Source: Streptomyces sp. CC208A
GTDB taxonomy: Bacteria > Actinomycetota > Actinomycetes > Streptomycetales > Streptomycetaceae
Direction: 5' to 3'
NCBI RefSeq assembly: GCF_030010625.1
Contig: NZ_JASCXN010000030.1
Coordinates: 39,220 to 103,219 of the forward strand
Length of the DNA stretch: 64,000 nt
Shown one piece after another: positions 34,226 through 42,850 of this stretch. The position numbers and the translations under genes were made by a program. The notes beneath the pieces were generated by a model that saw only the letters and a list, made by a program, of their open reading frames with translations, was not told the origin of the DNA and ran no database searches. Every line of letters begins with the position of its first letter. Positions within the stretch are counted from its first letter, which is position 1.

Positions 34226-35161
34226 TCAGAGCTTGACGCGGACCTCCTTGCGGAGCTTGGCGGCGATCGCGGCGACCTCGTCGACGGTGCCGCCCTTGCC
34301 GGTCATCATGTCGGCCAGGTTGAAGTGCATCACATAGGCGAGCGTGCTGTGGTCGGCCCAGAGGCAGATCGGCATGGTGACCTCCTTGGGGCCGAGGCCC
34401 CCGGACTCCTCACCCGTCTTGGACTTGAGCTCCTGGCACTTCATCACGGCACCGTCGAGCTCCGCCGGGGAGACGCTCTTGGGCTCACCGATGAGCTCGC
34501 CCTCGTTCTTGTCCTTCTCGGCTTCCACCTCGGCCTTCATGTCGGCGAAGGCGTTGTCGATGGTCTTCTCGGGGTCGTCGATCGTGCCGTACGCACCACC
34601 GAACATCAGCATCTTGCCCGCCAGCGGGTTGCTGGTGTCCTTCACCTGGTAAGAGCCGTTGGCCCGCTGGGGGTTCTTGACGCCGTACTTCTCCGCGTCC
34701 TTGATGAAGTCGTCCTCGTCCGACTTCTTGCTGCCGTCCGGAGACTTCTTGTACTCGCCCAGCACCGTCTCCGGCGTGACCAGCTTGTGCGGGCCGTCGT
34801 TCGCGACGGAGGCGCCACCGCCGCCGAACACGAAGTACGCGCCCACCGCGATCGCGGCCACGACCGCCGCCGCGCCGATCATCATCGGGGCCTTGCTCTT
34901 CTTCGGGGCCGGCGGGGGCGGCGGGTAGCCGCCGGGGCCCTGCGGGGCGCCGTACTGCGGCTGCTGGCCGTACGGGTTCGGCTGCTGCTGCGGGTAGCCG
35001 TACGGCGGCTGCTGCGGCGGCACGCCCTGCGGGGCCTGCTGGGGGTAGCCGTAACCGGGCTGCGGGGCCTGCGGCTGCCCGTACGGGCCGGGCTGCTGAC
35101 CGTAGGGCCCGGGCTGCTGGGGCTGCTGCCCCCCGTACGGGCCCGGCTGGTTGTAACTCAT
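34226..35161 (-). CDS. Membrane-anchored protein with Gln/Pro/Gly/Tyr-rich cytoplasmic tail
   Basis: This 311-residue protein has three parts. Residues 1-90 are low complexity, built of repeated QPGPYG and YGYPQQ units, and should be disordered in the cytoplasm. One membrane helix follows basic residues KKSK (about 92-112, MMIGAAAVVAAIAVGAYFVF). The extracytoplasmic domain (about 115-311) has two cysteines (MKCQEL and MPICLW) that could form a disulfide, and segments such as LMFGGAYGTIDDPEKTI. The layout resembles conserved actinobacterial single-pass proteins of unknown function. The ATG at 35161 has AGGGGAA upstream. A hairpin occurs in the leader. Confidence 0.8.
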   Translation of the reverse strand: MSYNQPGPYGGQQPQQPGPYGQQPGPYGQPQAPQPGYGYPQQAPQGVPPQQPPYGYPQQQPNPYGQQPQYGAPQGPGGYPPPPPAPKKSKAPMMIGAAAVVAAIAVGAYFVFGGGGASVANDGPHKLVTPETVLGEYKKSPDGSKKSDEDDFIKDAEKYGVKNPQRANGSYQVKDTSNPLAGKMLMFGGAYGTIDDPEKTIDNAFADMKAEVEAEKDKNEGELIGEPKSVSPAELDGAVMKCQELKSKTGEESGGLGPKEVTMPICLWADHSTLAYVMHFNLADMMTGKGGTVDEVAAIAAKLRKEVRVKL

Positions 35162-35176
35162 CGACTGGTTCCCCTC

Positions 35177-35207
35177 ACAGGATGTTTATGCGTAGCGAAC
35201 ATCCTGT
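35177..35207. promoter_or_regulatory. Inverted repeat in the leader of the Gln/Pro-rich membrane protein gene
   Basis: A perfect 10-bp inverted repeat, acaggatgtt (35177-35186) with aacatcctgt (35198-35207), has an 11-nt spacer. It lies 16 nt upstream of the minus-strand start. It may be an operator or a leader hairpin; its A+T content exceeds that of typical terminators here. Confidence 0.5.
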
Positions 35208-35287
35208 CGGAAGCCGCCCGGCGGTGGGGCAGTGGGGGGTGCACCGTTACGGAACAATCGCGTTTCAGGACCGGCCCGTGACACCCC

Positions 35288-35293
35288 TAAACT
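35288..35293 (+). promoter_or_regulatory. -10 element (TAAACT) of probably leaderless valS
   Basis: TAAACT lies 6 nt before the valS GTG, and no ribosome binding site or T-box leader is seen. Transcription probably starts at the start codon. Confidence 0.5.
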
Positions 35294-35299
35294 GGGCCC

Positions 35300-37921
35300 G
35301 TGACCGAGAACACTCAGCAGCAGACAGCAGCCACCACCGAATTGCCGACCCAGTACACGCCGGCCGAGGTAGAGGGGCCGCTGTACGAGCGCTGGGTAGA
35401 CCGGGGTTACTTCACGGCCGACGCGAAGAGCGAGAAGCCGCCGTACACCATCGTCATCCCGCCGCCGAACGTCACCGGCTCGCTCCACCTGGGCCACGCC
35501 TTCCAGCACACGCTGATGGACGCCCTGACCCGCCGCAAGCGCATGCAGGGCTTCGAGTCCCTCTGGCTGCCCGGCATGGACCACGCCGGCATCGCCACCC
35601 AGAACAAGGTCGAGCAGCAGCTCGCCGAGGAGGGCAAGTCCCGCCACGACCTGGGCCGCGAGGAGTTCGTCGAGCGCGTCTGGCAGTGGAAGGAGGAGTA
35701 CGGCGGCAAGATCCTCGGCCAGATGCGCCGGCTCGGCGACGGCGTCGACTGGAGCCGCGAGCGCTTCACCATGGACGAGGGCCTGTCCCGTGCCGTCCAG
35801 ACCATCTTCAAGAAGCTCTACGACGACGAGCTGATCTACCGCGCCGAGCGCATCATCAACTGGTGCCCGCGCTGCCTCACCGCGATCTCGGACATCGAGG
35901 TCGAGTACCAGGAAGACGCCGGCGAGCTGGTCTCCATCCGGTACGGCGAGGGCGAGGACTCCCTGGTCGTCGCCACCACCCGCGCCGAGACGATGCTCGG
36001 TGACACGGCCGTCGCCGTCCACCCGGACGACGAGCGGTACCGGCACCTCATCGGCAAGCAGATCAAGCTGCCGCTGACCGACCGCACCATCCCGGTCGTC
36101 GCCGACACCCACGTCGACCCCGAGTTCGGCACCGGAGCCGTCAAGGTGACCCCGGCGCACGACCCGAACGACTTCGCCATCGGCCAGCGCCACGGCCTGC
36201 CGTCGCTGACCGTCATGGACGAGCACGGCGTCATCACCGTCCACGGCCCCTTCCTCGGCCTGGACCGCTTCGAGGCCCGCTCCGCGGTCGTCGGCGCCCT
36301 GCGCGAGCAGGGCAGGATCGTCGCCGAGAAGCGTCCGTACATGCACTCCGTCGGCCACTGCTCGCGCTGCAGGACCACCGTCGAGCCGCGCCTGTCCATG
36401 CAGTGGTGGGTCAACGTCAAGCCGCTCGCCAAGGCCGCCGGCGACGCGGTCCGCGACGGCCGGGTCAAGATCCACCCCGAGGACATGTCGAAGCGCTACT
36501 TCGACTGGGTCGACAACATGAACGACTGGTGCATCTCGCGCCAGCTGTGGTGGGGTCACCGCATCCCGATCTGGTACGGCCCCGACGGCGAGATCGTCTG
36601 CGTCGGCCCCGACGAGCAGCCGCCGACGGGCGAGGGCTGGCACCAGGACACCGACGTCCTCGACACCTGGTTCTCCTCCGGCCTGTGGCCGTTCTCCACC
36701 CTCGGCTGGCCGGAGAAGACCCCGGACCTGGAGAAGTTCTACTCCACCGACGTCCTGCTCACCGGCCACGACATCATCTTCTTCTGGGTCGCCCGGATGA
36801 TGATGTTCGGCCTGTACGCGATGGACGGCCAGGTCCCGTTCACCACGATCGCGCTGACCGGCCTGGTCCGCGACGAGCGCGGCAAGAAGATGTCGAAGTC
36901 CTTCGGCAACGTCGTGGACCCGCTGGACTGGATGGACAAGTACGGCTCCGACGCCGTCCGTTTCACCCTGGCCAAGGGCGCCAACCCGGGCACCGACGTC
37001 CCGATCGGCGAGGACTGGGTCCAGGCGTCCCGGAACTTCGCCAACAAGATCTGGAACGCGACCCGGTTCGCGATGATGAACGGCGCCACGACCGAGGGCG
37101 AACTGCCCCCGGCCGAGAAGCTGTCGGCGACCGACCGCTGGATCCTGTCCCGCCTCAACACCACGGTCGCGCAGGTCGACGCGTACTACGACGACTTCCA
37201 GTTCGCCAAGCTGAGCGAGGCGCTCTACCACTTCGCGTGGGACGAGGTCTTCGACTGGTACGTCGAGCTGTCGAAGACGACCTTCTTCGCGGGCGGCGAG
37301 GGCGCGAAGGTCTCCGGCCGCGTCCTCGGCGAGGTCCTCGACGTCCTGATGCGCCTGCTGCACCCGGTGATGCCGTTCGTCACCGAGACGCTGTGGACCA
37401 CGCTCACCGGCCGCGAGTCCATCGTGGTCGCCGAGTGGCCGGCCGACAGCGGCTTCCGCGACGAGGCCGCCGAGCGCGAGATCGAGCTGGTCCAGCAGGT
37501 CGTCACCGAGGTCCGCCGCTTCCGCTCGGACCAGGGCCTCCAGCCCGGCCAGAAGGTTCCCGCCCGCCTCGACCTGGCCGGCACCGCGCTCGCCCCGCAC
37601 GAGGCCGCCATCCGCCAGCTGCTGCGCCTCCAGCCGGAGGGCGAGGGCTTCGCCGCCACCGCCTCCCTGCCGGTCGCCGGCGCCACCGTCGCGCTCGACC
37701 TGTCGGGCACCATCGACGTGGCCGCCGAGCGCAAGCGCCTCGCGAAGGACCTGGCCGCCGCCGAGAAGGAGAAGGCCCAGGCCGAGGGCAAGCTCGGCAA
37801 CGAGGCCTTCCTCGCCAAGGCCCCGGACAACGTGGTCGACAAGATCCGCACCCGCCTCGCCAAGGCGGACGAGGACATCGCCCGCGTCCAGGCCCAGCTG
37901 GACCGCCTGCCGCAGGCGTAA
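35300..37921 (+). CDS. valS: Valyl-tRNA synthetase
   Basis: This 873-residue class I enzyme charges tRNA-Val. The HIGH motif is PPPNVTGSLHLGHAFQHTLM (near residue 54-73) and the KMSKS motif is ERGKKMSKSFGNVVDPLDWM (near 525-545). The editing domain (about 190-330) includes VATTRAETMLGDTAVAVHPD. The anticodon-binding region follows (WDEVFDWYVELSK), and a C-terminal coiled coil (AAERKRLAKDLAAAEKEK, about 790-870) is typical of ValRS. The GTG at 35300 is supported by the leaderless -10. It is divergent from the Gln/Pro-rich membrane protein gene, and a hairpin separates it from folC. Confidence 0.97.
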   Translation: MTENTQQQTAATTELPTQYTPAEVEGPLYERWVDRGYFTADAKSEKPPYTIVIPPPNVTGSLHLGHAFQHTLMDALTRRKRMQGFESLWLPGMDHAGIATQNKVEQQLAEEGKSRHDLGREEFVERVWQWKEEYGGKILGQMRRLGDGVDWSRERFTMDEGLSRAVQTIFKKLYDDELIYRAERIINWCPRCLTAISDIEVEYQEDAGELVSIRYGEGEDSLVVATTRAETMLGDTAVAVHPDDERYRHLIGKQIKLPLTDRTIPVVADTHVDPEFGTGAVKVTPAHDPNDFAIGQRHGLPSLTVMDEHGVITVHGPFLGLDRFEARSAVVGALREQGRIVAEKRPYMHSVGHCSRCRTTVEPRLSMQWWVNVKPLAKAAGDAVRDGRVKIHPEDMSKRYFDWVDNMNDWCISRQLWWGHRIPIWYGPDGEIVCVGPDEQPPTGEGWHQDTDVLDTWFSSGLWPFSTLGWPEKTPDLEKFYSTDVLLTGHDIIFFWVARMMMFGLYAMDGQVPFTTIALTGLVRDERGKKMSKSFGNVVDPLDWMDKYGSDAVRFTLAKGANPGTDVPIGEDWVQASRNFANKIWNATRFAMMNGATTEGELPPAEKLSATDRWILSRLNTTVAQVDAYYDDFQFAKLSEALYHFAWDEVFDWYVELSKTTFFAGGEGAKVSGRVLGEVLDVLMRLLHPVMPFVTETLWTTLTGRESIVVAEWPADSGFRDEAAEREIELVQQVVTEVRRFRSDQGLQPGQKVPARLDLAGTALAPHEAAIRQLLRLQPEGEGFAATASLPVAGATVALDLSGTIDVAAERKRLAKDLAAAEKEKAQAEGKLGNEAFLAKAPDNVVDKIRTRLAKADEDIARVQAQLDRLPQA

Positions 37922-37931
37922 CGCGTACGGG

Positions 37932-37967
37932 GGAGGGGCCCGGGACCGGTCGGTCCCGGGCCCCTCC
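37932..37967. terminator. 16-bp hairpin after valS
   Basis: A perfect 16-bp stem (37932-37947 with 37952-37967) is closed by a 4-nt loop (ggtc). It begins 10 nt after the valS stop. Confidence 0.87.
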
Positions 37968-38033
37968 TGCGTCCCCGGCCGCCCCGCCCACTCCGGAAAG
38001 GGGAGGGTCGGCCGTCCTGTCGGTGGGTCTCCG

Positions 38034-38039
38034 TAGACT
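38034..38039 (+). promoter_or_regulatory. -10 element (TAGACT) of probably leaderless folC
   Basis: TAGACT lies 7 nt before the folC GTG and no clear ribosome binding site is seen, so the transcript is probably leaderless or nearly so. Confidence 0.45.
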
Positions 38040-38046
38040 TGGGGGC

Positions 38047-39567
38047 GTGAGTGACCCGAGCGATCCGCGCGACTTTGCCGACGAGCCCGCCGACGCCTTC
38101 GACGACATCGTCGACGAAGAGACGACGAGAGACCCCGACCTGGCGGTGATCGAGGCCGGCAGCCGCACCCTGCGTGCCCTGGCCGGTCCGCCGCAGGGCG
38201 ACCCCGTGCCCACCCGCCCCGAGGACCCGGAGCTGGACAAGGCGCTGCGCGAGGTCGAGACCGAGCTGGCCACCCGGTGGGGCGAGACCAAGCTGGAGCC
38301 CTCGGTCAAGCGGATCGCGGCGCTCATGGACGTGCTGGGCGAGCCGCAGCGCGCGTATCCCTCGATCCACATCACGGGCACCAACGGCAAGACGTCCACC
38401 GCCCGCATGATCGAGTCCCTGCTCGGCGCCTTCGAGCTGCGCACCGGCCGCTACACCTCGCCGCACGTGCAGACGATCACCGAGCGGATCAGCCTGGACG
38501 GCGCCCCGATCTCCGCCGAGCGGTTCATCGAGACGTACCAGGACGTCAAGCCGTACGTGGAGCTGGTCGACGCCCGCGAGGAGTACCGGCTCTCCTTCTT
38601 CGAGGTCCTCACCGGCATGGCGTACGCGGCCTTCGCCGACGCGCCGGTCGACGCGGCCGTCGTCGAGGTCGGCATGGGCGGCACCTGGGACGCGACCAAC
38701 GTGATCGACGGCTCCGTCGCCGTCGTCACCCCGATCGACCTGGACCACACCGACCGGCTCGGCGAGACCACCGCCGAGATCGCCGGTGAGAAGTCCGGGG
38801 TGATCAAGCAGGGCGCGACCGTCATCCTGGCCCAGCAGCCGGTGGACGCCGCCCAGGTGCTCCTGAAGAAGGCCGTCGACGTCGACGCGACCGTGGCCCG
38901 CGAGGGCATGGAGTTCGGCGTCGTCTCCCGCGAGGTGGCCGTCGGCGGCCAGCTGCTGACCCTGCGCGGCCTCGGCGGCGAGTACGACGAGATCTTCCTG
39001 CCGCTGTACGGCGCCCACCAGGCGCACAACGCGGCCGTGGCGCTCGCCGCCGTCGAGGCGTTCTTCGGCATCGGCGCCGAGCACGCCCGCACCCTCGACA
39101 TCGACACCGTCCGGCGCGCCTTCGCCCAGACCTCCTCGCCGGGCCGGCTCGAAGTCGTCCGCTCCTCCCCGACGGTCATCCTCGACGCCGCGCACAACCC
39201 GCACGGGGCCCGCGCCACCGCCGAGGCCGTCTCCGAGTCCTTCGGCTTCTCCCGGCTCATCGGCGTCGTCTCCACCAGCGGCGACAAGGACGCCCGGGGG
39301 CTCCTGGAGGCCTTCGAGCCGATCTTCGCCGAGATCGTCGTCACCCAGAACTCCACCTCCCGCGCCACCGACGTCGACGCGCTCGCCGCGGCCGCCGTCG
39401 AGGTCTTCGGCGAGGACCGGGTCGTCGTCGAGCCCCGGCTGCCCGACGCCCTGGAGACGGCGATCACGCTCGCCGAGGAGGAGGCCGAGTACGGCGGCGC
39501 CGGTGTCCTGGTGACCGGTTCGATCTTCACGGTCGGCGACGCCCGGCTGCTGCTCAAGAGGGGCTGA
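38047..39567 (+). CDS. folC: Folylpolyglutamate synthase/dihydrofolate synthase
   Basis: This 506-residue enzyme adds glutamate to dihydropteroate and to folates. The ATP-binding loop is HITGTNGKTSTARMIESLL (near residue 110), with the DATNVIDGSVAVVTPIDLDH block near 215, GEKSGVIKQGATVILAQQP near 250 and the C-terminal VILDAAHNPHGARATAEAV near 378. An acidic N-terminal extension of about 60 residues (DEPADAFDDIVDEETTRDPD) is not part of the core enzyme and is probably disordered. The GTG at 38047 follows a leaderless-type -10. The stop is 6 nt before the DUF4233 gene, so the two are likely cotranslated. Confidence 0.95.
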   Translation: MSDPSDPRDFADEPADAFDDIVDEETTRDPDLAVIEAGSRTLRALAGPPQGDPVPTRPEDPELDKALREVETELATRWGETKLEPSVKRIAALMDVLGEPQRAYPSIHITGTNGKTSTARMIESLLGAFELRTGRYTSPHVQTITERISLDGAPISAERFIETYQDVKPYVELVDAREEYRLSFFEVLTGMAYAAFADAPVDAAVVEVGMGGTWDATNVIDGSVAVVTPIDLDHTDRLGETTAEIAGEKSGVIKQGATVILAQQPVDAAQVLLKKAVDVDATVAREGMEFGVVSREVAVGGQLLTLRGLGGEYDEIFLPLYGAHQAHNAAVALAAVEAFFGIGAEHARTLDIDTVRRAFAQTSSPGRLEVVRSSPTVILDAAHNPHGARATAEAVSESFGFSRLIGVVSTSGDKDARGLLEAFEPIFAEIVVTQNSTSRATDVDALAAAAVEVFGEDRVVVEPRLPDALETAITLAEEEAEYGGAGVLVTGSIFTVGDARLLLKRG

Positions 39568-39573
39568 CCCGGC

Positions 39574-39939
39574 ATGCGTACGCTCTGCTCCTCCACGCTC
39601 ATCGGCGAGTTCTTCGTGATCGGCTTCGCCGGTCTCGTCGCCATGAAGGACCCCTCCCTCACCACCTCCACCGTCTGGTGGGTGTGCGGCGTCGCCATGG
39701 TCCTGTCGGTGCTGCTCTGCGGGATGATCACCCGTCCCGGTGGTGTCCAGCTCGGCTGGGCGCTCCAGATCGGGCTGGTCGTCAGCGGTTTCTTCGTCCC
39801 CGTCATGTACTTCCTCGGGGCGGTCTTCGCCGTCCTGTGGTGGTGCTCGGTGCACTACGGGCGCAAGGTGGACGAGATCAAGGCCCGCTGGGCCGCGTCG
39901 AACGCCGCCCAGGGCTCCGCAGGGCCTGACGCTGCGTGA
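39574..39939 (+). CDS. DUF4233 membrane protein
   Basis: This 121-residue protein has four membrane helices (about residues 8-25, 33-52, 60-76 and 80-95) and a short charged tail. The segment LIGEFFVIGFAGLVAMKD and the C-terminal WWCSVHYGRKVDEIKARW are typical of DUF4233, a family found beside folC in actinobacteria. Its role is unknown. The ATG is at 39574, 6 nt after folC, so coexpression is near certain. Confidence 0.88.
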   Translation: MRTLCSSTLIGEFFVIGFAGLVAMKDPSLTTSTVWWVCGVAMVLSVLLCGMITRPGGVQLGWALQIGLVVSGFFVPVMYFLGAVFAVLWWCSVHYGRKVDEIKARWAASNAAQGSAGPDAA

Positions 39940-39960
39940 CGGCAATCGGTGCGGGCCCTG

Positions 39961-39966
39961 TAGATT
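39961..39966 (+). promoter_or_regulatory. -10 element (TAGATT) of ndk
   Basis: TAGATT lies 37 nt before the ndk GTG. The resulting leader contains an AAGGAG ribosome binding site, so this one is an ordinary leadered promoter. Confidence 0.5.
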
Positions 39967-40003
39967 CATAGGCCCGCACGTCTTTTCCGAAGGAGTTCCC
40001 CCC

Positions 40004-40417
40004 GTGAGCCAGCGCACGCTCGTCCTGCTCAAGCCCGACGCGGTCCGCCGCGGTCTGATCGGCGAGATCATCGGCCGCATCGAGCGCAAGGCCGGCTGGA
40101 CCATCACGGCCCTGGAACTGCGCGAGCTGGACCAGGAGACGCTGGAGCAGCACTACGGCGAGCACAAGGGCAAGCCCTTCTACGAGCCGCTGATGGGCTT
40201 CATGGCCTCCGGTCCGGTCGTCGCGCTCGTCGTCGAGGGCGAGCGGGTCATCGAAGGCGTCCGCCAGCTGGCCGGCCCGACCGACCCGATCGCCGCCGCG
40301 CCGGGCTCCATCCGCGGCGACTACGGCACCATCGTCCGCGAGAACCTCATCCACGCCTCGGACTCCGAGGAGTCCGCCGCGCGCGAGCTGAAGATCTTCT
40401 TCCCCGGTCTCGCGTGA
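40004..40417 (+). CDS. ndk: Nucleoside diphosphate kinase
   Basis: This 137-residue enzyme transfers gamma-phosphate among nucleoside di- and triphosphates through a phosphohistidine. The N-terminal TLVLLKPDAVRRGLIGEII and the active-site block VRENLIHASDSEESAARE (catalytic His near residue 118) are diagnostic. The GSIRGDYGTI substrate loop is present. The GTG at 40004 follows AAGGAG. The last codons and stop fall within a 17-bp tandem repeat. Confidence 0.97.
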   Translation: MSQRTLVLLKPDAVRRGLIGEIIGRIERKAGWTITALELRELDQETLEQHYGEHKGKPFYEPLMGFMASGPVVALVVEGERVIEGVRQLAGPTDPIAAAPGSIRGDYGTIVRENLIHASDSEESAARELKIFFPGLA

Positions 40418-40454
40418 CTCCCGGTCTCGCGTGACTCCCGGTCCCGTGTGACCC
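40404..40454 (+). repeat. Three tandem 17-bp repeats across the ndk stop codon
   Basis: The unit ccggtctcgcgtgactc occurs at 40404-40420 and again exactly at 40421-40437. A diverged copy, ccggtcccgtgtgaccc, follows at 40438-40454. The first copy encodes the ndk C-terminus and stop. The others lie in the 3' untranslated region. Confidence 0.85.
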
Positions 40455-40671
40455 CGGCTGACCCCGCGTCAGCCGAACAGTTGCCACGTGTGGGGCGACC
40501 GAAGGAATTCGGCCGCCCCCAGGCATATGAACGCCAATCCCGGGAACGGATCGCCGCGTCCTACCGTCACCTAGTACAGAGGTGGACCAGCGCGCGCCAT
40601 CCGCGTGAGCGGCACTACGATGAAAACTCTTCGCCGCACCACCCTCAGCCATGGGAAACAAGGGGAACTTC

Positions 40672-41691
40672 ATGTCGTTCATCGGCCGTGACATGGCTGT
40701 CGACCTCGGGACCGCCAACACGCTGGTGTACGTCAGGGGTCGAGGCATCGTCCTCAACGAGCCGTCCGTCGTCGCGATCAACACCAACACCGGCGGAATC
40801 CTCGCGGTGGGTGCCGAGGCGAAGAAGATGATCGGCAGGACCCCCGGCAACATCGTCGCCGTCCGCCCGCTGAAGGACGGCGTCATCGCCGACTTCGAGA
40901 TCACCGAGCGGATGCTCCGCTACTTCATCCTCAAGATCCACAAGCGGCGCTACCTCGCCCGCCCCCGGGTCGTGGTCTGCGTGCCCTCCGGCATCACCGG
41001 CGTCGAGCGCCGCGCCGTCATCGAGGCATCCACCCAGGCCGGCGCCCGCCAGGTGCACATCATCGAGGAGCCCATGGCGGCGGCCATCGGCTCCGGCCTC
41101 CCCGTCCACGAGGCCACCGGCAACATGGTCGTCGACATCGGCGGCGGCACCACGGAGGTCGCCGTGATCTCCCTCGGAGGAATCGTCACGGCACAGTCCA
41201 TCCGGGTCGCCGGCGACGAGCTGGACAACGCGATCATCCAGCACATCAAGAAGGAGTACTCGCTCCTCCTCGGTGAGCGCACCGCCGAACAGATCAAGAT
41301 CACCATCGGTTCGGCCTACGACCTGGAGCAGGACGAGCACACCGAGATCCGCGGCCGCGACCTCGTCTCGGGCCTCCCCAAGACGGTCGTCATCTCGGCC
41401 GCCGAGGTCCGCAAGGCCATCGAGGAGCCGGTCAACGCGATCGTCGACGCCGTGAAGACCACCCTCGACAAGTGCCCGCCGGAGCTCTCCGGTGACGTGA
41501 TGGACCGCGGCATCGTTCTCACGGGTGGCGGCGCCCTGCTGCGCGGCCTCGACGAGCGGCTGCGCCGCGAGACCGGCATGCCGATCCACATCGCCGAGGA
41601 CCCGCTGGACTCGGTCGCCCTCGGATCAGGCAAGTGCGTCGAGGAGTTCGAGGCGCTCCAGCAGGTCCTGGACGCCCAGCCGCGCCGCTGA
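40672..41691 (+). CDS. mreB: Rod-shape determining actin homologue MreB
   Basis: This 339-residue actin-like ATPase polymerises under the membrane; in Streptomyces it is needed for spore wall integrity rather than hyphal shape. The phosphate-1 motif is DMAVDLGTANTLVYVRG, connect-1 and phosphate-2 are in NMVVDIGGGTTEVAVISLGG (near residue 155), and the adenosine motif is GIVLTGGGALLRGLDERL (near 278). The ATG at 40672 is preferred because AAGGGGA lies 7 nt upstream; an in-frame ATG at 40651 would add MGNKGNF. It is the first gene of mreB-mreC-mreD-pbp2-rodA. Confidence 0.96.
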   Translation: MSFIGRDMAVDLGTANTLVYVRGRGIVLNEPSVVAINTNTGGILAVGAEAKKMIGRTPGNIVAVRPLKDGVIADFEITERMLRYFILKIHKRRYLARPRVVVCVPSGITGVERRAVIEASTQAGARQVHIIEEPMAAAIGSGLPVHEATGNMVVDIGGGTTEVAVISLGGIVTAQSIRVAGDELDNAIIQHIKKEYSLLLGERTAEQIKITIGSAYDLEQDEHTEIRGRDLVSGLPKTVVISAAEVRKAIEEPVNAIVDAVKTTLDKCPPELSGDVMDRGIVLTGGGALLRGLDERLRRETGMPIHIAEDPLDSVALGSGKCVEEFEALQQVLDAQPRR

Positions 41692-41767
41692 CCCGCCGGC
41701 CGGGCGCGAGCCCGTACGGTACGGACATCTGCACAACGAACCACGAGGAAGGGCACGGCCGCCGCAC

Positions 41768-42850
41768 GTGAGGGACACACGAGAGAGCCGGCTGCTCCTG
41801 GTGCTGCTGGTCGTGATCGCGTTCGCGCTGATCACGGTGGACATCCGCGGCGGTCAGGAGTCGCCGGTCGACGGCGCCCGGCAGGCCGCCGCCGCCGTCT
41901 TCGGACCCGTCGAGAACGGCGTCGCGGCGGCGGTCGACCCCATCGGCAACGCCATAGGCGCCGTACGGGACTCCGGCGAGCGGCACACCAGGATCGCCGC
42001 CCTGGAGAAGGAGAACGCCGAGCTCAAGGCGAAGCTCGGCAGCGACGACCGCAACCGCAGCCGGCTGCGCGAACTCGACACCCTGCTCAGGACCGCCGGA
42101 GCCGGCCAGTACGGCATCAAGGGCGCCCAGGTCATCGCCATAGGAGCGGCCCAGGGCTTCTCCTGGACCGTCACCGTCGACGTCGGCGCCCGCGACGGCA
42201 TCCAGCGCGACATGACCGTGCTCAACGGCGCCGGACTCGTCGGCCGGGTCACCACCGTCGGCCCGACCACCTCCACGGTCCTGCTCGCCAACGACCCCGA
42301 CTTCACCGTCGGCACCCGCATGGAGAAGACCGACGAACTCGGCTTCGCCACCGGCCAGGGCGACCGCCCGCTGCTCGTCCAGCTCCTCAACGGCAAGGCC
42401 AAGGTGAAGAAGGGCGACCGCCTCGTCACCTTCGGCTCGTCCGGGAACAAGCCCTTCGTGCCCGGCGTGCCCGTCGGCGAGATCGTCCGAGTCGACCCCT
42501 CGAGCGGCGGCCTCACCCGTAACGTCTACGTCCGCCCGTACGTCGCCTTCAGCAAGCTCGACATCGTCGGCGTCGTCGTCCAGGCCCCCCGCTCCGACCC
42601 GCGCGACACGGTGCTGCCGCCGAAGCCGAAGCCCGCGCCGACCGTCACCGTCACGGTCACCGCGAAGCCGCCCGCCGACGGCGAGCAGGCGAACGAGCGG
42701 CCCCAGGGCGAGGCGGCCGAGCAGCCCCTCAAGAACCAGGACCAGGCGCAGAACCAGGCCGACACCCCGCAGGACCAGGCGCAGCAGAACCCGAACCAGG
42801 ACCAGAACCAGGCCCAGGACCCGAACGACCAGGGGGACGCGACACCGTGA
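41768..42850 (+). CDS. mreC: Rod-shape determining protein MreC
   Basis: This 360-residue bitopic protein has one membrane helix (about residues 8-24, LLLVLLVVIAFALITVD), a coiled coil (about 75-110, IAALEKENAELKAKLG) and two beta domains with QVIAIGAAQGFSWTVTVDVG, GLVGRVTTVGPTTSTVLL and FVPGVPVGEIVRVD. It links MreB to wall synthases outside the membrane. After residue 285 it has a long Gln/Asn/Pro-rich tail (NQDQAQNQADTPQDQAQQNP) that standard MreC lacks and that should be disordered outside the cell. The GTG is at 41768. The stop overlaps the mreD start (GTGA). Confidence 0.94.
   Translation: MRDTRESRLLLVLLVVIAFALITVDIRGGQESPVDGARQAAAAVFGPVENGVAAAVDPIGNAIGAVRDSGERHTRIAALEKENAELKAKLGSDDRNRSRLRELDTLLRTAGAGQYGIKGAQVIAIGAAQGFSWTVTVDVGARDGIQRDMTVLNGAGLVGRVTTVGPTTSTVLLANDPDFTVGTRMEKTDELGFATGQGDRPLLVQLLNGKAKVKKGDRLVTFGSSGNKPFVPGVPVGEIVRVDPSSGGLTRNVYVRPYVAFSKLDIVGVVVQAPRSDPRDTVLPPKPKPAPTVTVTVTAKPPADGEQANERPQGEAAEQPLKNQDQAQNQADTPQDQAQQNPNQDQNQAQDPNDQGDATP

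Noticed and set aside
35162..35299. T-box riboswitch in front of valS
   Set aside because: No T-box sequence or specifier stem was seen, and the -10 lies 6 nt before the start codon, leaving no leader.
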